A DNA stretch of 64,000 nucleotides from Clostridium sp. (GTDB taxonomy: Bacteria; Bacillota; Clostridia; Clostridiales; Clostridiaceae): positions 35,743-99,742 of the forward strand of contig NZ_JAHAIF010000006.1 of NCBI RefSeq assembly GCF_018372875.1, given 5' to 3'. Under the pieces are notes generated by a model. The model saw nothing but the letters and a program-made list of their open reading frames with translations, ran no database searches and was not told the DNA's origin. Shown piece by piece: positions 45,810 through 54,850 of the stretch. The position numbers and the translations under genes are program-made. Numbering within the stretch: the first letter of the stretch is position 1; every line of letters begins with the position of its first letter.

Positions 45810-46157
45810 ATGAACGAAATATTAAGAGCTATAGAGCAAGAACAAATCAGAACTGATTTACCAAAATTCAACGTTGGGGACAACGTAAGAGTTCACGTAA
45901 AAATTAAAGAAGGTAACAGAGAAAGAGTTCAAGCTTTCGAAGGAACAGTTATTAAGAAGCAAAACGGTGGAATTAGAGAAACTTTCACTGTAAGAAGAGT
46001 TGCTTACGGAACTGGTGTTGAAAGAACTTTCCCTATGAACGCTCCAATCATCGAAAAGATTGAAGTTACTAGAAGAGGTAAAGTAAGAAGAGCTAAGTTA
46101 TACTACTTAAGAGACAGAGTAGGTAAGGCTGCTAAGGTTAAAGAATTAGTTAGATAA
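45810..46157 (+). CDS. rplS: 50S ribosomal protein L19
   Basis: A 115-residue protein with [29 protein letters not shown] and [35 protein letters not shown], the L19 signature. It closes the rpsP-trmD group. Codon use is biased (AAC, TTC, CCA), as in other highly expressed genes. Confidence 0.97.
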   Translation: MNEILRAIEQEQIRTDLPKFNVGDNVRVHVKIKEGNRERVQAFEGTVIKKQNGGIRETFTVRRVAYGTGVERTFPMNAPIIEKIEVTRRGKVRRAKLYYLRDRVGKAAKVKELVR

Positions 46158-46170
46158 TTTCTTTATAAAA

Positions 46171-46200
46171 ATGGGGACTTTTATGAAGTCTCCTTTTTTA
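46171..46200 (+). terminator. Terminator after rplS
   Basis: GGGGACTT (46173-46180) pairs with AAGTCTCC (46186-46193), one G-T pair, followed by TTTTTT. Confidence 0.85.
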
Positions 46201-46238
46201 ATATTTAGAATTAAACTAGCCTGAAGGAGGGAAATTAT

Positions 46239-47081
46239 ATGGCAATAAACTGGTTTCCAGGTCATATGAAAAAGACTCAAAGAGAAATAAAAGAAAATTT
46301 AAAGTTAGTGGATGCTGTTATAGAAATAAGAGATGCTAGAATTCCTAGAAGTTCAGCAAATCCAGATATAGATAAATTGGTGGGAGATAAGCCAAGAATA
46401 ATTTTATTAAACAAGAGTGATTTAACAGAAAAGAGTGTTACAAAGCAATGGATTAAGCACTTATCCTCTGAAAATGTTAAGGTACTTGAAGTTAATTGTT
46501 TAACTGGAAGTGGTCTTAATGCAATTAAGCCTGCAATTCTGGAGTTGTTAAAAGAAAAGCATGATAGATTAAAGGCAAAAGGTTTAGTAAAAATAATAAC
46601 AAGAGTAATGGTTGTAGGAGTTCCTAACTGCGGTAAGTCTACATTTATAAATAAAATGGCTAAGAATAATATAGCTAAAACAGGAGATAGAGCTGGAGTT
46701 ACTAAAAATAAGCAATGGATAAAAACTCCATTAGGTGTAGAAATGCTTGATACTCCAGGTGTTTTATGGCCAAAGTTTGAAGATGAAGAAACAGCATTAA
46801 ATCTTGCTTTTACTGGAGCTATTAAGGATGAAGTAATGGATTCAGAAGAATTAGCTTATAAGCTTGTAGAAAGATTACAAACTTATTATCCTGAAAAATT
46901 AAAAGAAAGATATAAGATAGATGAGATTTTTGAAAATCCTTTATATACTTTGGATGCTATAGCTAGAAAAAGAGGATGTTTAATGAAGGGCAACGAAATT
47001 GATTATATGAGAATAGCAGTTATTCTTTTAGATGAATTTAGAGGCGGAAAAATTGGAAATATAACTTTGGAACGTCCATAG
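46239..47081 (+). CDS. rbgA: Ribosome biogenesis GTPase RbgA
   Basis: Circularly permuted GTPase (YlqF) needed for late 50S assembly. The 280-residue protein starts INWFPGHMKKTQREIKEN, has NKSD (58-61) before the P-loop GVPNCGKST (127-135), then DTPGV. Its position between rplS and rnhB is the conserved Bacillus order. AAGGAGGG precedes the ATG. Confidence 0.95.
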   Translation: MAINWFPGHMKKTQREIKENLKLVDAVIEIRDARIPRSSANPDIDKLVGDKPRIILLNKSDLTEKSVTKQWIKHLSSENVKVLEVNCLTGSGLNAIKPAILELLKEKHDRLKAKGLVKIITRVMVVGVPNCGKSTFINKMAKNNIAKTGDRAGVTKNKQWIKTPLGVEMLDTPGVLWPKFEDEETALNLAFTGAIKDEVMDSEELAYKLVERLQTYYPEKLKERYKIDEIFENPLYTLDAIARKRGCLMKGNEIDYMRIAVILLDEFRGGKIGNITLERP

Positions 47082-47097
47082 TGAAAGGTATTAGGGT

Positions 47098-47904
47098 ATG
47101 AATAGTGTAGATTTTAATCAACTTAAGTTTAATGAGATAAAGAAAATTGTTTCTAATATAAATATAGAAAAAGATTATAATAGTAAATTAATTAAAAGGT
47201 ACATAGATTTACTTCTTTCTGATAGTAGAAAAAATGTTGTGAAACTAGGAGAATCTCTTCAAAAGAATAGAGATAAAATTATGAAAGAGATTTCTAGAGT
47301 TAAAGAAATGTATGCTTTTGATAAGAATTTTGGAAACTATCAATATATTGCAGGGGTAGATGAAGTAGGAAGAGGTCCACTTGCTGGTCCTATTGTATCT
47401 TGCGCTGTAATTTTAGATTTAAATGTAATTGATGATGAACTAATTTTATGGCTAAATGATTCTAAAAAGATTTCTGAAAAGAAGAGAGAAGAATTAGCCG
47501 AAATAATAAAAGAAAAAGCCCTTGCATATCATATAGCCCAAGCATCAAATGAAGATATAGACAGTAAAGGAATTGCTTACTGTAACAATAATGTATTCTT
47601 AGAAGCTTGCTATGGTTTAAAAATAAAACCTGATTTAGTTTTGTCTGATGGTTATTTAGTAAAAAATATTACTATAGAGAATAAATATGTTATTAAAGGT
47701 GATGCTAAAAGTGCTACTATTGCTGCTGCTTCAATCTTAGCAAAGGTATATAGAGATAACTTGATGAAAGAATATTCGAAGAAGTATCCTGAATATTATT
47801 TTGATGAAAATGCTGGATATGGAACTGTTAAGCATGTAGAAGCTTTAAAAACAATTGGGCCATGTAAAATACATAGAAAAAGTTTTTTGACAAAAATATT
47901 ATAA
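47098..47904 (+). CDS. rnhB: Ribonuclease HII
   Basis: Removes ribonucleotides and RNA primers from DNA. The 268-residue protein has an N-terminal extension of about 75 residues, which is normal for Firmicute RNase HII. The catalytic core begins YIAGVDEVGRGPLAGP (Asp88, Glu89) and includes LNDSKKISEKKRE and KGDAKSATIAAASILAKVYRD. It is 16 bases after rbgA. Confidence 0.95.
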   Translation: MNSVDFNQLKFNEIKKIVSNINIEKDYNSKLIKRYIDLLLSDSRKNVVKLGESLQKNRDKIMKEISRVKEMYAFDKNFGNYQYIAGVDEVGRGPLAGPIVSCAVILDLNVIDDELILWLNDSKKISEKKREELAEIIKEKALAYHIAQASNEDIDSKGIAYCNNNVFLEACYGLKIKPDLVLSDGYLVKNITIENKYVIKGDAKSATIAAASILAKVYRDNLMKEYSKKYPEYYFDENAGYGTVKHVEALKTIGPCKIHRKSFLTKIL

Positions 47905-47911
47905 ATTATCT

Positions 47912-47947
47912 AAAAGAACTCTAAAGTTTTATTTAAGGGTTCTTTTT
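47912..47947 (+). terminator. Terminator after rnhB
   Basis: AAAAGAACTCT (47912-47922) pairs with AGGGTTCTTTTT (47936-47947), with one G-T pair and a long T-run. Confidence 0.8.
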
Positions 47948-48026
47948 GTTTTTTATATTATAAATTGCAATAACAAATTGAACTAATCTGTATTTATGAT
48001 TTAAACACTTGAAGTTGTTTAAATTG

Positions 48027-48395
48027 CTAAGTGTAATTAAAATAAATCTTCTTGGGAGAGTATTCAGCTTCAGTTTCAATTGTAGATAAATTAGTAAATC
48101 TAGTAAACTTTGTATTTATACGTAGTTTCATTGGTGAATTTGTATTTTTACAGCCATAGATCCAAGATATATATAGTTGTACAGTGTCTTGGTGCAAACC
48201 ATTTGAGAATGTTATACCTACCAGTAGCAATAGCCTCCCCAACACAAGCATATGGTGACCATGAGTTGTTTCTCATTTTGTTTACAGTGTAGTTAATAAA
48301 ATCAATACATTCTAAGATTTTAAAAGTACCACAAGAATTTTAACGTTACTTTGTATGGGCAAGGTGAACTTCAACATGGTTTCCTTTAATCTTTT
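48027..48395 (-). pseudogene. Decayed gene remnant of unknown family
   Basis: On the minus strand two frames carry protein-like sequence that only joins across a frameshift. The upstream part reads through ...INYTVNKMRNNSWSPYACV and GEAIATGRYNILKWFAPRHC before a stop near 48155. The downstream part, in another frame, runs WIYGCKNTNSPMKLRINTKF to a stop at 48027. Further upstream the first frame has two stops (near 48343-48350) after GNHVEVHLAHTK. No start with a ribosome site is present. I do not recognise the parent family. The remaining bases from 47948 to 48026 hold nothing I can name. Confidence 0.45.
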
Positions 48396-48399
48396 AATT

Positions 48400-48765
48400 T
48401 TATCTAAAAGCATCACTTATTATATTTAATTTATATGAATTATCGTAGTAGTTAAAATATATTTCTGCTACATCGTATCTAACATAATAGTTATAGAGGT
48501 TATGAATAGATAAATAGCATTTAGATAAGTACTTTATATTTTTTTGCTTTGAGAAAGTTACAGATTCACAAGGTGTACCAAATGAGTTATTGCTTCTAGA
48601 TTTTACTTCAACAAATACAATGACATCATCTTTTTTAGCAATTAGATCCAGCTCGCCTTTCTTTATTAGAAAATTTCTATCAAGAGTAGTATAGCCATTG
48701 TTTAAATAATAATTAGCGGCAATGTCTTCACCGTGGTTGCCTATTAGTTTGTTCATATTTTTCAT
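48400..48765 (-). CDS. yraN: UPF0102 / YraN-family endonuclease-like protein
   Basis: A 121-residue protein of the YraN family, which has a restriction-endonuclease-like core. The catalytic-type pattern is present: GELDLIAKKDD (Glu38, Asp40) followed by VFVEVKSRS (Glu53, Lys55). The role is unknown, although linkage with rnhB and comM/dprA is conserved and suggests DNA metabolism. The ATG at 48765 follows GGGAG. It is inverted relative to its neighbours, unlike the Bacillus order. Confidence 0.9.
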   Translation of the reverse strand: MKNMNKLIGNHGEDIAANYYLNNGYTTLDRNFLIKKGELDLIAKKDDVIVFVEVKSRSNNSFGTPCESVTFSKQKNIKYLSKCYLSIHNLYNYYVRYDVAEIYFNYYDNSYKLNIISDAFR

Positions 48766-48916
48766 TTTATAACTCCCATATTTATATATTTAAGTGTTTA
48801 TATATTTATATAAATAATTATTACCCTTATTTAGTTTATCTAAGCTAGATTTTATGTTTAGTATAAATTATATTGGTAATAATCTAAAAGGAAATTGTAT
48901 AGAAGGGATTGAGCGC

Positions 48917-50440
48917 ATGGCAATAAAAATAATTAGTGCCACCTACTCTGGATTAGAAGGACAGCTTATAGATGTTGAAGTTGATATTACAAGAGGAATT
49001 CCGTACTTTAGTATTGTTGGATTACCAGATGCTGCTATAAAAGAAGCAAAAGAAAGAGTGAGATCAGCAATAGTAAATAGTGGATTTGAATTTCCTCTAG
49101 GAAGGATAGTAGTTAACTTAGCACCAGCAGATGTAAAAAAGATAGGCTCATTATTAGATTTACCTATTGCTATTGGTATACTAGCTTGCTCTGGACAAAT
49201 TAACTCTAAGTATATAGAAGATTACATTCTGTTTGGAGAGTTATCTTTAGCAGGAGATATTAAAGGGGTAAAGGGGACACTGCCAATAATACTAGCTGGT
49301 GTTAGTGAAGGTAAAATGAATTTTGTACTACCTTATGAAAACTTAAATGAATGTAAGTACATCAAGGAAGCAAAATATTATCCTTTTAGTAATTTAAAAG
49401 AAAGTATATCTTTTTTGAATTACAAAGATATGTTGCCTTATGATTCTTTTTTATTAGAAGAAGTTTCTAATGAAAAATATTTAGATTTCAGTGATATTAT
49501 AGGGCAAGAAAGTTCTAAAAGAGCAATGGAGATAGTTGCTGCAGGAAATCATAATATACTTATTTACGGTAGTACAGGATCAGGAAAAACTATGTTAGCA
49601 AATGCGCTTCCATCTATATTACCTGATTTAAATAAAGAGGAAGAGCTTGAGGTTGCTAAGGTTTATAGTATAGCAGGTAGTGATAAATTATATAATGTAA
49701 AAAGACCATTTAGAAATCCTCATCACTCCATTACAAAAGGAGCTTTAATTGGTGGTGGAAATATTGCTAAAGCTGGAGAAATTACTTTGGCTCATAGAGG
49801 AGTACTGTTTTTAGATGAGATATTAGAGTTTAAAAGAGATGTGCTAGAGGTTTTGAGGGAACCATTAGAAGAAGGAAAAATTAAAATTAATAGATTATAT
49901 GGAAGCTATGAATTACCCTGTGATTTTATAATGGTAGGTTCATTTAATGTTTGTCCATGTGGTAAGAGTGGGTTAGAAAATGGGGATGTAGATGGATGTA
50001 ATTGTAGTGAAAATCAAAAAATGAAATATTTAAATAGAATGTCAAAAGCTTTAAGGGACAGAATTGATGTATATAATTATGTACCAAAGGTAGGATATAA
50101 AGAAATAAGAAATAATAATGAAATGTATTCTTCCTTGAAAATGAAAGAGAGAGTAACTAAGGCAATAGAATTTCAGAGAGAAAGGTTAAAAGGAACTAAA
50201 TATAAATATAATTCAGAAATAAGAGGAAGAGATGTTTTTGAATTGTGTAGAGTTTCAAAAAATATAGAGAGAATACTAGAAAATTATTTTGATTTAAATA
50301 GTCCTTCATTAAGAGGATATGGAAAGCTTATAAAGATATCTAGAACTATTGCGGACCTAGATGGAAATAAAGATATATTAGAAGAAAATATTCTAGAGGG
50401 AATAAATTATAGGAGAGATTATCATGGAGAAATTGTGTAA
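48917..50440 (+). CDS. comM: YifB/ComM-family Mg-chelatase-like AAA+ ATPase
   Basis: ComM is a hexameric helicase that promotes branch migration during natural transformation. From ATG 48917 the protein has 507 residues: an N-terminal Lon-protease-like domain (GLEGQLIDVEVDITRGIPYF), the AAA+ core with GSTGSGKTMLAN (about 218-229), RNPHHSITKGALIGGG, and a zinc-binding NVCPCGKSG...CNCS segment. A longer in-frame start at 48854 has no ribosome site. It is followed by dprA, supporting a role in DNA uptake or recombination, though competence has not been shown in most clostridia. Confidence 0.93.
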   Translation: MAIKIISATYSGLEGQLIDVEVDITRGIPYFSIVGLPDAAIKEAKERVRSAIVNSGFEFPLGRIVVNLAPADVKKIGSLLDLPIAIGILACSGQINSKYIEDYILFGELSLAGDIKGVKGTLPIILAGVSEGKMNFVLPYENLNECKYIKEAKYYPFSNLKESISFLNYKDMLPYDSFLLEEVSNEKYLDFSDIIGQESSKRAMEIVAAGNHNILIYGSTGSGKTMLANALPSILPDLNKEEELEVAKVYSIAGSDKLYNVKRPFRNPHHSITKGALIGGGNIAKAGEITLAHRGVLFLDEILEFKRDVLEVLREPLEEGKIKINRLYGSYELPCDFIMVGSFNVCPCGKSGLENGDVDGCNCSENQKMKYLNRMSKALRDRIDVYNYVPKVGYKEIRNNNEMYSSLKMKERVTKAIEFQRERLKGTKYKYNSEIRGRDVFELCRVSKNIERILENYFDLNSPSLRGYGKLIKISRTIADLDGNKDILEENILEGINYRRDYHGEIV

Positions 50441-50455
50441 GGGGGTAGACAGTTT

Positions 50456-51466
50456 ATGAAATATAAGATATGGTTAATAATGTTAAATATATCAAATTCG
50501 AATAAAATATCTCTTATTGAGAGATATGGAAACGAAAAAGTTGTTTATGATGAATTAAATAGTACTTTTAGCAATGTTTCATTACAAGATGCAGAGGAAT
50601 ATGCAGGGATATTAGCTAAAGAAAATATAGGTCTTGTTACATATAATGATTGGCAATATCCTGAGGATTTAAAAAATATAGATGAACCACCATATGGTTT
50701 GTTTTATAAAGGAAATATAAAATTACTTAATGAAGATATAGTTGGTATAGTTGGCTCAAGAATGTGTACTCAGTATGGCGCACAAATTACAAAACTATTG
50801 ACAAAAGAATTAATTAGCTATAATATCACAATAATAAGCGGTGGTGCTAAAGGGATAGATTCAGTAGCACATAAAACAGCATTAGAAGATTGTGGAAACA
50901 CTATTGTTGTTTTAGGGTGTGGTATAGATGTTGTGTATCCTAAACAAAATGCATCATTATTTAGAAAGATTGAAGATACTGGATTGATTATTTCAGAATT
51001 TTTACCAGGCACTAAGCCACTTCCATACCATTTTCCAATGAGAAATAGGATAATTAGTGGGTTAAGTAGGTTAGTAATAGTTGCAGAAGCATCAAGTAAA
51101 AGTGGTTCTTTAATTACGGCTAATTATGCTGCAGAACAAGGGAAATCAGTAATGGCTGTTCCAGGATCAATTTTTTCAAAAGGAAGTAATGGATGTAATA
51201 AGCTTATTAGGGATGGTGCACAGATTTTTAGTGGAATGGAGGACTTATATTCTATTTTGGAATTAAAAATTCCAAAGAAGGAAGGAATAATATCTCCAAT
51301 AAAGAGAAAAATATTATCTGTTATAGCAAAGTCACCAACACATATAGATGAAATCGTTGAAAAGTCTTGTATTGACAGGGCTGCTTTGTTTAAGGTATTA
51401 TTTGAAATGCAAATTAGAAATGAAATAGTTAGCCTTCCTGGCAATTATTATGCAAAGATTACGTGA
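50456..51466 (+). CDS. dprA: DNA-processing protein DprA
   Basis: Loads RecA on incoming single-stranded DNA. The 336-residue protein has the Rossmann-like core VGIVGSRMCTQYGAQI, SGGAKGIDSVAHKTAL, VVLGCGIDVVYPKQN and SLITANYAAEQGKSVMAVPGSI, plus a C-terminal winged-helix region (HIDEIVEKSCIDRAALFKVL). It follows comM by 15 bases. Confidence 0.94.
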   Translation: MKYKIWLIMLNISNSNKISLIERYGNEKVVYDELNSTFSNVSLQDAEEYAGILAKENIGLVTYNDWQYPEDLKNIDEPPYGLFYKGNIKLLNEDIVGIVGSRMCTQYGAQITKLLTKELISYNITIISGGAKGIDSVAHKTALEDCGNTIVVLGCGIDVVYPKQNASLFRKIEDTGLIISEFLPGTKPLPYHFPMRNRIISGLSRLVIVAEASSKSGSLITANYAAEQGKSVMAVPGSIFSKGSNGCNKLIRDGAQIFSGMEDLYSILELKIPKKEGIISPIKRKILSVIAKSPTHIDEIVEKSCIDRAALFKVLFEMQIRNEIVSLPGNYYAKIT

Positions 51467-51471
51467 GTTTT

Positions 51472-51510
51472 AAGGGGGTGAAGGCTCCATAAAAATGGAG
51501 TTTTTATATG
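51472..51510 (+). promoter_or_regulatory. Hairpin between the Shine-Dalgarno and the start codon of topA
   Basis: AAGGGGG (51472-51478) is followed by CTCCAT (51485-51490)/ATGGAG (51495-51500), extendable by AAGG/TTTT to 10 bp, then a T-run that ends at the ATG at 51508. An in-frame TAA at 51490 excludes an upstream start. The 3' arm also contains GGAG seven bases from the ATG, which the hairpin would hide. The stem plus T-run looks like an intrinsic terminator. Confidence 0.6.
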
Positions 51511-53613
51511 GGTCAAAATTTAGTTATAGTAGAGTCACCTGCAAAGGCTAAGACAATCGCAAAATATTTAGGAAAAAATTATACAGTTGAAGCATCTATG
51601 GGGCATGTTAGAGATTTGCCTAAAAGTAAGATGGGCGTTGATATAGAAAATAATTATGAACCGAAGTATATATCAATAAGAGGTAAGGGAGAATTAATAG
51701 ATAAGTTAAGAAAAGCAGCAAAAAAAGCTGATAAAGTTTATCTTGCAACTGACCCTGACCGTGAGGGAGAAGCAATTTCGTGGCATTTAGCAAATCTTTT
51801 AAAGATATCAGAAGATTCTCAATGTAGAATAGTATTTAATGAAATTACTAAAACTGCTGTAAAAGGATCAATAAAACAAGCTAGAAAAATAAATATAAAT
51901 TTAGTGGATGCTCAACAAGCTAGAAGAGTATTAGATAGACTAGTTGGATATGAAATTAGTCCTATTTTATGGAGAAATGTAAAGTGGGGGTTAAGTGCAG
52001 GTAGAGTTCAATCAGCCGCTTTAAAACTTATCTGTGATAGAGAAGAAGAGATAAAAGCTTTTAATGCAGAAGAGTATTGGACAGTTGATTGTGTAATGAA
52101 AAAGGAAAGGAAGAAATTTCCTATTAAGTTATCTACAAAAAATAGCAAAAAGATTGAAATAAAAAATGAAGATGAAGCTAAAATTATAGTTGAAGAACTA
52201 GAAAAAGGTGAATTTGTAGTAGCTGGGATAAAAAAAGGTAAAAAGGTTAAAAATCCACTTCCACCATTTACTACAAGTACACTTCAACAAGAAGCAAGTA
52301 AAAAGCTTAATTTTATGACAAAGAGAACCATGTCTATAGCACAGGTTTTATATGAAGGTGTTGAAGTTAAGGGGCATGGAACAGTTGGACTTATAACATA
52401 CATGAGAACAGACTCTGTTAGAATTTCAGAAGAGGCTCAAGGAAAGGCTTTAGAATTTATTAAGAGTACTTATGGAGAAGAATATTCACCAGAAAAACCT
52501 AGGGAGTATAAAGGAAAGAAAAATATCCAAGATGCTCATGAAGCTATTAGGCCTACTTATGTTGAAATTACTCCAGAGGTTGCAAAAGCAAACTTAACTA
52601 GTGAGCAATATAAATTATATACATTAATTTGGAATAGATTTATGGCAAGTCAAATGGCTTCATGTAGATTGAATACAAACTCAATAGATATAATGAATGG
52701 TGATTATAAATTTAAAGCTAGTGGATCAACAATTGACTTTGATGGGTTTATGAAATTATATCAGTATTCTAATGAAGAAGATGCTGAAGGAGTTATTCTT
52801 CCAGTTTTAGAAGAGGGAGAAGTTTTAAAGAAGGAATCTATAGAAGGAAAGCAACACTTTACTCAACCTCCTGCAAGATTTACTGAAGCTTCATTTGTAA
52901 AACTTATGGAGGAAAAGGGAATAGGAAGACCAAGTACATATGTACCTACTATTTCAACAATATTAAGTAGAGGATATGTACTTAGAGAAAAGAAGAATCT
53001 TATTCCTACAGAGTTAGGATTTATAGTGAATAAAATCTTAAGTGATTACTTCAATCAAATTGTAGATGTAGAGTTTACGGCTGAAATGGAAAAGAAGCTA
53101 GACCACATTGAAGAGGGGAGCGAAGAATGGAGAGAAGTTGTAGATGAATTCTTCAAACCATTAAAGATAGCTATAGATAAGGCTGAAAAAGAAGTGGCAA
53201 AAGTAGTTATTGAAGATAAAGTTAGTGATGTTCCATGTGATAAGTGTGGAAGAATGATGGTTATAAAAAGAGGAAGATATGGTGACTTCCTTGCATGTCC
53301 AGGTTATCCTGAATGCAAAAATGCTAAGCCAATAGTGGAAGAGCTAGATGTGCCATGTCCTGAATGTGGTAAAAAGATTGTGGTTAAGAAGAGTAAAAAA
53401 GGTAAAAAGTTCTTTGGTTGTTCAGGATATCCTGAATGTAAGTTTGTAAGTTGGAATGAACCAGTAAAAGACAAATGTCCTAAGTGTAATGCGTATATGG
53501 TTTTGAAATATTCTAAAAAAGATGGAAATTATGTACAATGTTCAAATAGTGAATGTGGATATAAAGAAGTTATTAAGAAGGAAGAAAAAACTGAAAAAGA
53601 CGAAAATCAATAG
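51508..53613 (+). CDS. topA: DNA topoisomerase I
   Basis: Relaxes negative supercoils by single-strand breakage. The 701-residue protein has the Toprim motifs (Glu9 in VESPAKAKTI, DPDREGE at 82-88), the active-site tyrosine in TVGLITYMRTDS (about Tyr298), and three C-terminal zinc ribbons (CDKCGRMM, CPECGKKI and CPKCNAYM with their partner cysteine pairs). It follows dprA, the common order. Confidence 0.96.
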   Translation: MGQNLVIVESPAKAKTIAKYLGKNYTVEASMGHVRDLPKSKMGVDIENNYEPKYISIRGKGELIDKLRKAAKKADKVYLATDPDREGEAISWHLANLLKISEDSQCRIVFNEITKTAVKGSIKQARKININLVDAQQARRVLDRLVGYEISPILWRNVKWGLSAGRVQSAALKLICDREEEIKAFNAEEYWTVDCVMKKERKKFPIKLSTKNSKKIEIKNEDEAKIIVEELEKGEFVVAGIKKGKKVKNPLPPFTTSTLQQEASKKLNFMTKRTMSIAQVLYEGVEVKGHGTVGLITYMRTDSVRISEEAQGKALEFIKSTYGEEYSPEKPREYKGKKNIQDAHEAIRPTYVEITPEVAKANLTSEQYKLYTLIWNRFMASQMASCRLNTNSIDIMNGDYKFKASGSTIDFDGFMKLYQYSNEEDAEGVILPVLEEGEVLKKESIEGKQHFTQPPARFTEASFVKLMEEKGIGRPSTYVPTISTILSRGYVLREKKNLIPTELGFIVNKILSDYFNQIVDVEFTAEMEKKLDHIEEGSEEWREVVDEFFKPLKIAIDKAEKEVAKVVIEDKVSDVPCDKCGRMMVIKRGRYGDFLACPGYPECKNAKPIVEELDVPCPECGKKIVVKKSKKGKKFFGCSGYPECKFVSWNEPVKDKCPKCNAYMVLKYSKKDGNYVQCSNSECGYKEVIKKEEKTEKDENQ

Positions 53614-53766
53614 TGAGCAATGTCGAAAGAACAAAAATGGAGTTGAAATAAACGGATCTGTGTGATAAACTGAAATAGTCTATAGTAAAAAAAGAATAAA
53701 AATTTTTAAAATTATGAAAAATTAAAATATACTTGAATTTTGATAGATTATTTAAGGGGGAGTTAT

Positions 53767-54543
53767 ATGTCATCATTACTTAGTAAAACAAGAATGTTGA
53801 ACAAGATATTGCAGAAATCAGGAACAGAGCCAGTTGCTTTTGAAGATATATGTAAGCTTTTAAGCGAAGTGTTAGAATGTAACGTGTATATTGCTAGTAG
53901 AAAAGGAAAAATACTAGGATATACTTTTGCGAAAGATTTCGAATGTCACGTGATGAAGAAGAAAGTAATAGAAGAAAGAAGATTTCCTGCTGATTACAAT
54001 GAAAAGCTTCTTAATATTACAGAAACCATATCTAATTTACCTAATAAGGGCTTTTGTGTTTTTGAAGGTGAAGGAGACTGTATGGCAGAAGACAAGCTGT
54101 CAACAATTGTTCCTATAGTGGGAAATAGAGAGAGATTAGGAACGTTACAACTTGCAAGATTTGGTAGAAGGTTTACTGACGATGATTTAGTTTTAGTTGA
54201 ATATAGTGCAACAATAGTTGGAATAGAAATGCTTAGAGGAAAACAAGTTGAGATAGAGGAAGAAGCAAGAAAAAAAGCTGTTGTACAACTAGCTATTGGT
54301 ACTTTATCTTATTCAGAACTTGAAGCTGTAGAGCATATATTTGATGAATTAGATGGAACTGAAGGGCTTTTAGTAGCTTCAAAGATAGCTGATAAAGTTG
54401 GTATAACAAGAAGTGTTATAGTTAATGCTTTAAGAAAATTTGAAAGTGCTGGGGTAATAGAGTCAAGATCTCTTGGAATGAAGGGAACTCATATAAGAAT
54501 ACTTAATGAAAAGTTATTAGATGAGTTGAAAAAGATTAAATAG
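53767..54543 (+). CDS. codY: GTP-sensing global transcriptional repressor CodY
   Basis: CodY represses nitrogen, branched-chain amino acid and virulence or stationary-phase genes when GTP and isoleucine/valine/leucine are high. The 258-residue protein begins [18 protein letters not shown], has the GAF-type ligand domain (to about 155) and a winged helix at the end ([34 protein letters not shown]). ATG 53767 follows AAGGGGGAG. The ilvE gene in this window is a plausible target. No clear CodY box was found at either gene. Confidence 0.95.
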   Translation: MSSLLSKTRMLNKILQKSGTEPVAFEDICKLLSEVLECNVYIASRKGKILGYTFAKDFECHVMKKKVIEERRFPADYNEKLLNITETISNLPNKGFCVFEGEGDCMAEDKLSTIVPIVGNRERLGTLQLARFGRRFTDDDLVLVEYSATIVGIEMLRGKQVEIEEEARKKAVVQLAIGTLSYSELEAVEHIFDELDGTEGLLVASKIADKVGITRSVIVNALRKFESAGVIESRSLGMKGTHIRILNEKLLDELKKIK

Positions 54544-54552
54544 TTTGTTTTA

Positions 54553-54584
54553 AAATCTGTATCTGTTTTAGATACAGATTTTTT
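54553..54584 (+). terminator. Terminator after codY
   Basis: AAATCTGTATC (54553-54563) pairs with GATACAGATTT (54571-54581), an 11-bp stem followed by T's. Confidence 0.9.
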
Positions 54585-54717
54585 AATATATAAAATGATA
54601 AAATACATAATTATGTGAAAAAGTGTATTTTATGAATAGTTATTTTTATGAAGGGGAAAATCGTAATGAGTATTTTTTATATTATTTTAAGAAGGATAAA
54701 AATAATATAAAATTTTG
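54585..54717. other. Non-coding stretch upstream of the rpsB promoter
   Basis: AT-rich sequence with an AAAATAC/GTATTTT inverted repeat at about 54598-54634. A 14-codon ORF beginning MSIFYIILRRIKII (ATG near 54667, AAGGGG upstream) is possible, but I would not call it a gene. Confidence 0.3.
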
Positions 54718-54746
54718 TTGATACAATAAGAACCTTATGGTATACT
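54718..54746 (+). promoter_or_regulatory. Sigma-A promoter of rpsB-tsf
   Basis: TTGATA (54718-54723), a 17-base spacer and TATACT (54741-54746), with an ATGG sequence ahead of the -10. Confidence 0.7.
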
Positions 54747-54752
54747 AACAAA

Positions 54753-54845
54753 GGTAATAAAATACACACATTACCCAATGCAGGTAGTTGGTGCCTATTA
54801 GGTGGCTGCTTGTGAAGAAGGTAGTGGAGGAAAAACCAGGAGGTA
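54753..54845 (+). promoter_or_regulatory. Structured rpsB leader, candidate S2 autoregulatory RNA
   Basis: About 95 bases lie between the expected transcription start and the rpsB ribosome site. This leader is richer in G than its surroundings, and GCAG (near 54781) pairs with CTGC (near 54806) around an inner GCCT-ATT-AGGT hairpin, followed by repeated GGAGG-like purine blocks. Leaders of this type control S2 synthesis in several bacteria. No T-run terminator is visible, so control, if any, would be translational. Confidence 0.4.
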
Positions 54846-54850
54846 AGAAA

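Noticed and set aside
47098..47340. N-terminal extension of RNase HII as a possible fusion
   Set aside because: Firmicute RNase HII normally has an extension of this size.
48110..48292. Plus-strand 60-residue frame in the rnhB-yraN gap
   Set aside because: No ribosome site; the protein-like signal is on the minus strand as a broken gene.
53690..53766. CodY-box-like AT-rich sequence before codY
   Set aside because: The match to AATTTTCWGAAAATT is poor and such strings are frequent in DNA this AT-rich.
54652..54711. Very short ORF ending RRIKII upstream of rpsB
   Set aside because: Fourteen to twenty codons, no recognisable peptide type and upstream of the rpsB promoter; not enough support.
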